Assembly: GCA_026419775.2 (NCBI GenBank)
Contig: JAOPGA020001647.1
Coordinates: 1-29,059, forward strand
Reading direction: 5' to 3'
DNA from: Acrasis kona
Lineage: Eukaryota; Heterolobosea; Eutetramitea; Acrasida; Acrasidae
DNA: 29,059 nt
Shown here in pieces: positions 17,157 to 26,268 of this stretch (positions are counted from its first letter, which is position 1; the number at the start of each line of letters is the position of its first letter). The position numbers and the translations under genes are program-made. A model generated the notes under the pieces. It had not been told where the DNA came from and searched no databases. It was given only the letters and a program-made list of their open reading frames with translations.

Positions 17157-20100
17157 ATGGTCCCCGACTTTAGTGTTCCACTCAAACCCGAAGACTTGGA
17201 GGTGTCAAGGGGGGAAGACTATTATAGTATTGAGAATGTTTCGGATATTGGAAAGTTGTCGTCGTCAGAAATATACAACGTAATGGACGAAGTTGAAAGA
17301 AACATAAAGGAAAAGGCTTATAGCATTGTACAACACGAAAGCTTCGATGTATTATATTCGTTTGGTTCACATTACTCGTCATTGAATGATGCAGCACGTA
17401 CCCATTTATCAGATCTCGTTTCCTCTGGTTTATCCAATCTAGTGGAATCAATAATAGGAATTCTGTTCCAAGATGCGTAAGTGGTTAATTGCCGATTAAA
17501 AACATAACAATAAAGTGGAGATCAAGATGAGGATGAATATGAGTACGCACTTACTGTACATGGTAACGCGTTGAAAATGTACGTGTTCCTCTTGAACTGG
17601 TATGCATCGTTATACGAAAAAGACGAAATAGCAAACGCAGAGAAAACCGCCCCATCTAAAAAGGTATCATTCCTCTTCCCATTGTCAACTCATAATAATA
17701 ATAGAGGGGTGGCAAAAGCAAAAAAACAGTCGGAGAAGTGGACCAGTGGAAAGAGAGAGTGCTCATTGCCTTCTCGTCCGTCTTAGAGAATGACATGCGC
17801 CGTCTGTTCAGAAACAAATCAGAGGAAGCATTTTACAACTTGTTCACAGCGACGGCCTTCAAGTTTGCAGAAAATCCAAACAATGTCAAGAACGAACAAA
17901 TCAAAGATGGAATCATACAAGTTTTGACCTACTCGCTTCGATGCTTCCGTGACAATTTACAAGGTGTTGTTTCGAGCGTAGTGGACATGATCATGAAATA
18001 CGAACACTCGTCCAATCTTTTTGTTGATTTCATAGTGTCATTGAGCCAAAAGGAAAAGGAACATTCGCACGACGATGCCAGAGACGAAGAAGATATGAAG
18101 GCGCTGCGTTCGTCGTTCGTCAATCTCATCTTTACCGAAATTGGTAGCATCGACGACCTGTCGTCGGATTCCAACGGCACCAAATCACTAAGCGCATTCT
18201 TGTGCCAAGTGAGCGAGAGCATGCCCAGGTGCATTCTAGCCAACATGAGCGTGCTACTTCCACACCTCCAATCGGACAATTACATGATTCGCAATGCAGT
18301 GCTACATTCGCTATCGAGAGTGCTATCGTGCATGTTACATGGAAACGACGCGACAAGCATAACCACCAGAGATCAATTGCTCTCGATCCTGGAGGAACGC
18401 TTCAGAGATGTCAACGCCTACTCCAGGAGCAAAACCATTCAATGCTGGTCCCACCTGTGCGAAAAGAAATCCATACCCCTCAAAACACTGGTCACCATCG
18501 TGCACCTGGTGGTGGGAAGGTTACACGACAAGAGCGCATTGGTGCGTAAGAGCGCCCTGCAATTCTTGATCCACGTGATTCGTTACAATCCATACGGTGG
18601 TCAATTGGACACGAATAACTTTCAAGAACAATTGGACACATGGAACCAAGTGGACAGGGAACAAGTACCAGACAAGAACGAACACTTGCGTCGATATGCT
18701 TACTTGACCGAAGCCATTCGCTTCTCGTCCATGGTGCGCGACAGCATTCCTTCGTGCATCGAACTGTTGTCGAGCAAAACGGTGAGCGACGTGACCGAGT
18801 GCATGCAATATCTCAGCACCTGTCACAAGTACAATGTGGACGGAAGCGACAGGGGAATCAGGAGCATGTTGAGATTGGTGTGGAGCAGAGAACAGAGCGT
18901 AAAGGATGCAGCGGTGGAGAGATTCGAAGAATTATACGTCACGGGTCGCGCATTGACCAGTCCACAAAAGTGCATGGACATTAGCAGGGAATTGATTCAT
19001 TTGGCACTATCGTGTAATTTGAGCGAACAAAGCGCACTGGAAGCGACGCTGCTGTTGTGCTTGCAACGTAACAAATTCCCAAAAGTATTATTGTTGGCAC
19101 TGTTCGAATTGTTCAACATGGAATCAAACAAGGATCGCATCGGCGCGTGCTTGTTGATGGCAATGATTGCACGCGCTAGACCAGCCATGATTCGAAAGAA
19201 GTTATCCACGCTGATCAAAGTGGGACTGAACGCAAGGGATGATTTGTACACTGCAACATTTACGCTGCGCACGTTGTGTAATTTGAGCAGTCACAATGAT
19301 TCGGAGCTATCGAGCGATAAAAAGAGGGATGATCAAGGCGACGACGACGATGGCGACGACGACGACGACGACGATCAAGATGGCGTTCTCAAGTACACGC
19401 TACAAGATAAAGAACCATTCCAATTACCACACGATCATAAACTATTCAAGAGAATAACAGAAATGATTTTACAGGATGAAACAGCTCATATTCCATTCAT
19501 GGACAAGGCTTATCGATGCATATTCAAATTATGTGATTCTCCACACGTGATCGCCGAACAATTAATTGGTGCGCTCAATCATGCAGCAAAAAGTCAAGAA
19601 TCAACCATCAAACCATCCATATCGTTCGCCAAATTAATATACACGTTGGGCACGTGTGCACTGTTGGAGTGTATCTATGTGGAGGAACAATTCAAACAAG
19701 CAAAGAAGCACAAGTCTACGAGCAGCAGCGATAACAATAACAAACAACAAGTCAGCACGATCGAGAAGGAACTGGGATTGGATCCCAATACGATGCACGA
19801 TCATGAATTGGAACAGTTTTATCAAGACAAGGTGGAACAAATCATCACGCCACAGGGTGGACCCTATCATGCATTCTTGCCGCTCATCATCACCCTGTGC
19901 ACGCAATCATCGTCTTCGTCGTCGTTATTTGCGTGTGCGAGCATCACGTTGTGCAAGTACATGTGCGTGAGTCAATCCACATGCGATGCCTATCTACAGT
20001 TATTATTCACTCTGCTACAAAATAGCACCGGAGTGATTCGTAGCAATCTAATCGTCAGCATTGGTGATTTGGCATGCAGACATCCCAACAGCGTCGAACC

Positions 20101-21478
20101 ATGGATCACGCACGTGTACAGTTGTTTGAACGATCCTCATGTGCACGTGAGGAAGGATGCGCTCATGGTGCTATCGCACTTGGCGCTCAACGACATGGTC
20201 AAATTAAAGGGCAGCAACGCAGTGGACATGGTGATGCGTGCCAACGACGACGACGCGAGCATCAGTCACCTGTGCCATGCCTTCTTTGAAGAATATGCAA
20301 GGAGGAGCATTGCAGGTGGCAACAATCCAGTGTATAATTTGATACCGGAGGTGTTGAGTCGATTGAGCCAGTCACAACAAATCACCAATCAACAATTCCA
20401 GAACAGCATCAAGTTTATGATGGCATTCGTGACCAAGGACAAACAAGTGGAGAAGTTGGTGGACAAGTTGTGCCAGCGATTCAGTGCCATCAGCACCGTA
20501 CACGATCATGCGGATGATGACGATGACCGTGCGGACGGCAACAGTGGTGGATACGACGTGATCACCGTTACGCAGTGGAGACACGTGGCCTATAGCTTAT
20601 CGCTGTTGCCGTTCAACGACAAGTGCGTAAAAAAAATGATCGAGTGCGATAAGCATTATCGACATGCTGTGGCTGATCAACAAGTGTTCGATACTCTTGT
20701 TGCGCTGGCCACCAAGAATTATGCAGGCGTTGGCAAGAAGAGTCATGAAGGATTGGATAAGCAAGTGATTCACGAGTGGGTGGACAAGATCACCAAGAGA
20801 CACGATCAATTGTGTGACAAGGTGCCACAGGTGGATGATGACGTTGATGATCAAGATGGCGATGGTGATCATGGCGGTGAGGACGAAGAGGATGGCGAAA
20901 GGGTGATATCCAGTCAGACCATTGCAAAGCCAAGAAAAAGAGTTGCACAGCCTAAAAAGAAGAACACAAAGAAGAAGACGACCGCTACTAAAAAGAATAC
21001 CAAGAAGACGAGCAAGAAGAAGAAGAAGAAGGTTGATACCAGCGATGAAGAGAGTGCATCTGAACAGAGCAATCGTGATGATGACGATGACGAATCACAA
21101 GAGGAAGTACAGGTTGCTGCTGCATCAAAATCACGCAAATCAATCACCATGAGCAGCGATTGTGATGATTCGGATGATGCACGATCGTCGAGTAGCGCCG
21201 CAAACAAGACTTGTCGATCGAATAGAAAGGACATTCAAGAATCCGAGGAGTCACATGAGGAAGCACCACCACCATCACGCAAGAAGCAACCTGCAAAGCG
21301 AACGCGCGGAAAGCCCAAAAAGACTGCTCAAGAATCAGAGGAGGAATCACAAGAGGAACAAGCGCCGACGAGAAGGACTCGTGGCAAGCCATCCCAATCT
21401 GATGGGGAGGACTCACCACCACCCGCACAAAATACCACGGTCATCAAAAGAAGAAGATTGGTCAAGAAGAATGTGTAA
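17157..21478 (+). CDS. NCAPD2: Condensin complex subunit CAP-D2 (NCAPD2/Ycs4/Cnd1)
   Basis: HEAT-repeat subunit of condensin I, needed for mitotic chromosome compaction. Exons 17157-17476, 17516-17663 and 17705-21478, with introns of 39 and 41 nt, give 1413 residues, the normal size. The N-terminus (FSVPLKPEDLEVS, YYSIENVSDIG) resembles other CAP-D2 proteins. HEAT repeats fill most of the protein, e.g. VHLVVGRLHDKSALVRKSAL. The Cnd1 signature region contains DPHVHVRKDALMVLSHLALN followed by DMVKLKG, then GNNPVYNLIPEVLSRLSQ, favouring CAP-D2 over CAP-D3. Acidic insertions of Asp repeats occur near nt 19337-19376. The last 180 residues are a low-complexity basic/acidic tail with two RTRGKP motifs (nt 21296-21316, 21371-21391) that resemble AT-hooks. 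The start ATG 17157 is the first in frame. The stop lies one base from the convergent BTB gene stop. Confidence 0.95.
19337..19376 (+). repeat. GAC/GAT triplet run (poly-Asp) within CAP-D2
   Basis: A tract of GAC, GAT and GGC triplets codes for an Asp-rich loop between HEAT repeats. It is in frame, so length change would alter only loop size. Confidence 0.8.
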
Positions 21479-21479
21479 T

Positions 21480-23384
21480 TTATGATGTAAACAACAACTT
21501 TTCCCATTCTTTGCTCTCGTTTAAATTTTTAATGTCACCCACTCTATATCCACCTCTTCCTGTCAAATGCCAACTCAATTTGAACTTTCCGTCCAATAAA
21601 TCTGCAGTGCCGAGATTAATATTTCTAGTGTCACTAAAACCAAAACTATGATTCTTCCAATGATACCAATATACGCTATTCTCCTTGTTGAATGTGGAGG
21701 AGTCGTTTGTCTCCTTCAATACTACATTAATGCGACCCATGGCAGCAAGTGCCAATGTGTTTGAATTCTTGTGCTTTGCAGCCACCAAGATGCGCGTGGC
21801 AGTGTTGTTGCTGCTGGCGATGGCGGTGCGGAACACTTGGTCCGTGGTCTTGTCGCTATATGGCTTGTTGTAAATACAGGTCCAACCCCGCAGCAACTTG
21901 AGCGGTACATTCTCCAACACTCCAGCAGCATAAAACAATGACCCTTCCCTCACTTTGAGTCGGGAACTCTCTTGTACCTCTATGCGATCGCTCAGGGCAT
22001 GCGACCGATAGGCCTCCAACAACAAGTCGTGACTGACCACCAGTGATGGCTCGACGTAGTCATATACTTCGTTTGGATTCAATATCCCAAATCGAATCAA
22101 CGGCATTACGTCCGACAAGTGTGCGGCAAGTTTCTTCACAAAGTTCTTGTCGCCAACATAATCGTATAATGTGCTCAAAATGTCTTGTAGTCTCTTGTCG
22201 TTCATCCATGGTTGCTGCAAAGTATTCGGAGTGGTTGACGAGGATGAGGATGGAGGTGATGCAGGAGCGGTGTGGTCTGGATCATTTTCTTCCGATTCGC
22301 TTATTTGAGTGGCGCGTCTCAAATTAAGTAATACTTGTGGTGGTGCTGGTGGTGGTTCGTGATGTTGGTCTTCTTGTTGTGGTTCGTCGTCTTCGCTGTC
22401 GCTATCGTGTGACATTTCCGAATGACTGGGCGCACTATGTTCGTCCGCATGTTCGCTTCGGCTCCGAGGCCTTCCACGTATAACAGGCGTCAGTGGTGGA
22501 GCTTCTGACGTTGATAGTCTTTTATTAGTATTGGCTTGTGCGTCTTCATTTGTTTGTGCTGTGGCGGATGGGTTAGATTGATCTGGCAACTGAGAATTGC
22601 TATTGGGTGATGAGCCCAGTGAAATTGGGAAGAATTTACTTATGGCACTGGAGGTGGTGCGTTTTGGCTTTTCGGTTAATACTCCTTCCCTAGAACTATT
22701 CTTTCCACTGCTGTTGTTTTGGAGTGAGTATTTTCCCCAGTTAATGACCGCTACAAATATTTCAATCTCTGCGAGTTGAATCTTGTCGCTATGTAATAAC
22801 TCCTTGAGGCTGTCTTTTGGTAGTTTGATGAAATTTTCAACAAAGAATACTCTCCTTGCATTCTCTTCAATGTAACATTTGCAAAAGGCATACAACTCTA
22901 TGAAATTATGATGTCTAGACTCCTCGAACACATCCAAAACATTTTCGTCAGTAACCAACTGCCTAACGTAGTTGACACAATGTTCCTTAACCCTCAATAC
23001 ACCAAACTCGTCACTTAGCTTGAGAACGCCAAAGGCATTCTCATGATTTATTGTTATCTTCGATGTGTAAAAGTAGTCCAACAATACCCTCCAGTCTGAC
23101 GGATTATGTTGGGGGAACGAAATCTCTTTGGCTTTGCTGTCGTCCATGTTGGAGTGAAACAATCCATAAAAGTATTGGCATCTTGCTGCAAGTATTGAAC
23201 GGTGCACCTCAAACTTTGTTTGCAGCTTCTTTTCCCCAACCACCAAAATAAAATCACTTAGTACGGGTTGCGTTAACAGCCGCAGCATGTCCTGCATCAA
23301 TTCATCCATGTGTGCCTTCTCCATCTCTGCAATGTTTTCGTTGTTGATATCTTCATTGCCCACCAGACTGTCTGATGATGGCAT
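21480..23384 (-). CDS. BTB-BACK domain protein with conserved C-terminal domain of unknown type
   Basis: Probably a substrate adaptor for a Cullin-3 ubiquitin ligase (inference from BTB-BACK). ATG 23384 (MPSSDSLVG) is chosen, giving 634 residues. A longer in-frame start at 23477 would add a hydrophobic stretch but begins inside the RRN3 stop region. The BTB domain is about 36-111 (LSDFILVVGEKKLQTKFEVH, then SILAARCQYFYGLF). BACK is about 130-220 (LYAFCKCYIEENARRVF, EIFVAVINWGKYSL). A Ser/Pro/acidic linker runs about 220-395. The C-terminal 150 residues are well ordered, with RGWTCIYNKPYSDKTTDQVF, VYWYHWKNHSFGFSD and LSWHLTGRGGYRVGD; they look beta-rich and could be related to TLDc-like or ligand-binding sandwich domains, but I cannot assign a family. 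No Kelch repeats. Confidence 0.85.
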   Translation of the reverse strand: MPSSDSLVGNEDINNENIAEMEKAHMDELMQDMLRLLTQPVLSDFILVVGEKKLQTKFEVHRSILAARCQYFYGLFHSNMDDSKAKEISFPQHNPSDWRVLLDYFYTSKITINHENAFGVLKLSDEFGVLRVKEHCVNYVRQLVTDENVLDVFEESRHHNFIELYAFCKCYIEENARRVFFVENFIKLPKDSLKELLHSDKIQLAEIEIFVAVINWGKYSLQNNSSGKNSSREGVLTEKPKRTTSSAISKFFPISLGSSPNSNSQLPDQSNPSATAQTNEDAQANTNKRLSTSEAPPLTPVIRGRPRSRSEHADEHSAPSHSEMSHDSDSEDDEPQQEDQHHEPPPAPPQVLLNLRRATQISESEENDPDHTAPASPPSSSSSTTPNTLQQPWMNDKRLQDILSTLYDYVGDKNFVKKLAAHLSDVMPLIRFGILNPNEVYDYVEPSLVVSHDLLLEAYRSHALSDRIEVQESSRLKVREGSLFYAAGVLENVPLKLLRGWTCIYNKPYSDKTTDQVFRTAIASSNNTATRILVAAKHKNSNTLALAAMGRINVVLKETNDSSTFNKENSVYWYHWKNHSFGFSDTRNINLGTADLLDGKFKLSWHLTGRGGYRVGDIKNLNESKEWEKLLFTS

Positions 23385-23458
23385 CGAAAATTTTATGAAG
23401 TTCTGACGAACAAACAGAAATACCAAATAAGTAATTATATATACAATCGGTTTATTAT

Positions 23459-25960
23459 TTAGTTTCCAAAGCAACAATCCCAGCCATATGGTTGTTCTTC
23501 TTGTTCGTCTTCCTTTACTTCATTTTCGAAAAAGGTCCCAATATCATCATTCCTCCTTGTGCCCGCGCTCTTCATGGTCATGGTGCCTTTGACATTTTTC
23601 AGGTGTTCATGATCTTGGTCATCAACTTCATCGTCAGAGCAACATTTGTATTCGTCATCCTCATGGTCGCTGTCTTCATTGTCCGAAGACATGTCATCGT
23701 CGCTATCATCATCATTAGTGGGTTCGCCCATGTGCGAACTGCTCCAACTATTGTGACTAGTGCCTAGTTTGCTCCTGCTGGACGCACCGTGATGGCCAAG
23801 GTTTTTCATAAACATGTTGGCCCTTTCGTTGACGCTATTATTGCGCGACCGCGATTTGGCCATTTCTACATCATTAAAGTAGTCATCTGTTTGACTATCA
23901 TTGTATTGGTTGAGCGGCTCTTCATGGTTTTGAGAATACAAACCAGCATTGGAGGAGCGGCGCCTACTGCCGACACCACCCTCCCAGGATTGATATAACG
24001 GAAGGATAAATTGATTGGACTGACGCAAGAGGACCGGATCAAAGGGGAAAAAGTTATTTTCTAAATAATTATAACCCCCGTAGCTACCCTTCATGGGGAC
24101 CATTACGTTCTTGTTTCGCTCAATAATTTGACGAAACACGCTCGCAAAGCTGAAGGCGTAGTGGTCGAAGGCGTCTGTTACTTCGTTTGCAACATCTAGT
24201 GCAATAATCTACGTGTAGAGAAATATTGAAATCAAACCGTGTACACCAGTCGAATGTTTTCACACATCATGGTTGTAACAGAGAGATATATTAAGTGATA
24301 CATATGAGTGATAGGTCAATTATTGTGAATATTGTCGTCATCATGAGCAGCGAGCACATTATGGCATTTATTGGAATTTGGTTCAACATGATTTACATTG
24401 CATGTACGAGTGAGTGCAGGAACAGGAATAGATATAAAAAGAGTTAATGTTGTAGGTGTATAAAAAGCGTGCGGACATACCTTGAGCGGATTGAAGTTTG
24501 ATTGGACCACTTTGGTCAGCGATGCTGCGTTGTGTAAAAAGGCACTTCCTGCTTCGTCCCTCATCATGTCGTGCATCTTGTAGCACAGAACGTAAAACAC
24601 TCCCTGGCACATTGAATAAAAGATGGAATGTGATTCCACGTCCAGATAGGTGACAAACTTTTCATGCGTGAGCACGTATTGATTCAACCATTCCAACATT
24701 TGGCCCAACATGGCCGTTACCGTCTTGACGGGGCAGTATTTTGCTCTCGATATGAAACCTGACAAGTAGGCGGCGCAACATTTTCTGACTTCTTGATGTA
24801 GGGTGGCATCGAAGATCTTTGTGAGCAAGAATTGCACAAAATTGTTGAGGTACTGCTCGTTGAAGCTACATAGATAAAACATGAGAAATTGTATCGAATG
24901 TAATTGATAAGTGTTGACCACGAAGCCATGGAATTGGCGCATCATGGAGTTAAACGTAATTTGCAACTTGGTGGGATTGGTGGATATCTTGAAGATGAAA
25001 TCAAATAGAATGTACATGACCGTGTCCAACTTTTCTGCAAAAATGACTTGTCTGAGCTCTTCGGGCGCGTCCTTTGGTATTTCCTCAAAGTCCAAAGGCA
25101 AGACAAATGCTTCTTCTTCTTCTTCCTCCTCCTCATCGTCCTCGTCATCTTCGTCCTCGTCCTCGTCATCATTTTCCTCCCTCGGTATCTTGATCTCTGA
25201 ATCCAACTTGATGAGCTGTTGGACTATGATCTGGAATGTTTGGTTGTGTAACATGGGGGCGTACTCTGTTATCTTTAGCAAGTTGGTGACGTAGCACCTA
25301 TGGTAGATTAAAGGTTGAGAGTGATGGGGGTAGTCGGTCTCAAGCTTCTTCAAGATGGACACAACTGATTGTGGCATTTTGGTAAGCACGAGATTAAGAA
25401 GCGCATGTATGTTGTCATACTTGATCTGCTCAAATGTTTGTAAAAGTTCTCGGGTAAGGTTCGGTATCGAGTTGGAAGCCTGTATTTTTGTCAACTCAAA
25501 CTCTGAGATTGGCTTCAAGTTGTCTACAATCAACTTGTAGGCATATTGTGCGTAGGTTGGGTTGACCAACAATAGGGAGACAATTAGGTTGTTGTATGAG
25601 TCTATTGTGTCTCCCTTTTTGAAAAGTACTTTGGTATAGTCGGGCTTAAAAATTAAATTCAAGGAACTCCCGTGACCCCGGTTCAATCAAGGTCACGCAT
25701 TGTATGAGTGCTTGGTAGGCGATATTTAATTGGTAGGTATCTAGATAGTGCATGCTCTTGCAAAGTTGATCATAGTGGAATGAGTTACTCCGAAGTTTGT
25801 TTTGGAAGGCCTCTGTAAATTTATCCTTCATTAGCTTGACCTGTTCGGCTGCTGTTTTCGTGTGACTTGGGATCTTTAAATCTGCAGATGTTTGTTGAAG
25901 CCTTATGTTTGGTCCAGGCTTAGTGGCTCTAATACCATTACTGTATTTGTTGGAAGACAT
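23459..25960 (-). CDS. RRN3: RNA polymerase I initiation factor RRN3 (TIF-IA)
   Basis: RRN3 binds Pol I and brings it to the rDNA promoter. Exons 25960-24481 and 24208-23459 around a 272-nt intron give about 742 residues. Family features: FTEAFQNKLRSNSFHYDQL near the N-terminus; an acidic loop (about 25 Asp/Glu, nt 25111-25180); YLSGFISRAKYCPVKTV; ESHSIFYSMCQGVFYVLCYK; NFNPLK joined to IIALDVANEV; QIIERNKN; and the C-terminal NNFFPFDPVLLRQSNQFILP and LYQSWE. The Ser/Asp-rich tail is longer than in animals. One base too many near 25650 (GAGTTCCTTG) breaks the frame between VTLIEPGSREF and LNLIFKPDY; no intron there restores it. ATG 25960 is preferred; upstream in-frame ATGs at 26011 and 26017 would put a TATA-like word inside the coding region. 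Confidence 0.93.
24209..24480 (-). other. 272-nt intron of RRN3
   Basis: Donor GTATGT follows the CTCAAG codons; acceptor ACGTAG precedes ATTATTGC, phase 0. It is about seven times longer than the other introns here. It begins with a pyrimidine-rich stretch and carries ATGATGA/ATGATGT words, but I find no CTGA D box and no stem, so no intronic snoRNA is called. The first 57 codons remain open if the intron is retained. Confidence 0.88.
25111..25180 (-). repeat. GAA/GAC/GAG triplet tract encoding the RRN3 acidic loop
   Basis: About 70 bp of purine-rich triplets on the minus strand encode an unbroken run of Asp and Glu. An acidic loop at the matching place is known in other RRN3 proteins. Confidence 0.8.
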
Positions 25961-26268
25961 GAATGGGGAAGCATGCGTATGGGCGCTATATATATTCTTG
26001 TGGTTGGACATTATCATTGTTGTGCAAAGCATACAATTTCGAGTTTGAATTACACACAAACACCGATTGGTCAAAAATATAATTTGAACCTTTTACAATA
26101 TTTGAAGCCAGTCAATAGATATTAATATCCACCAGTTCCCGCATCGCTATCATCATAACGCATCCTATATCCGATCGTTTGCCTTTTTGCTGTTGTTTCC
26201 TGTATATATTTATCAAAGTTCAATCTAATTGTTTCTCGTTCAAGTTCAAGTAATTTTCACACAATAAC
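25961..26268. promoter_or_regulatory. Divergent promoter region between RRN3 and DDX31
   Basis: 308 bp between the start codons of two ribosome-biogenesis genes. TATATATA at 25987-25994 sits 27 bp from the RRN3 ATG, and TATATATT at 26203-26210 sits 58 bp before the DDX31 ATG. A CATCGC word (26142-26147) is the complement of the GCGATG core of the yeast PAC element; one copy can be chance. No further gene is seen here. Confidence 0.55.

Noticed and set aside
18132-21485. Many 60-116-codon ORFs in other frames of CAP-D2
   Set aside because: They are shadows of a 1246-codon exon with HEAT-repeat coding character.
23385-23477. N-terminal extension of the BTB protein with a hydrophobic segment
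   Set aside because: It would start within the RRN3 stop region and reads the AT-rich spacer; MPSSDS at 23384 is a better start.
24209-24480. Intronic C/D snoRNA in RRN3 (ATGATGA word)
   Set aside because: No CTGA D box follows on the minus strand and no closing stem was found.
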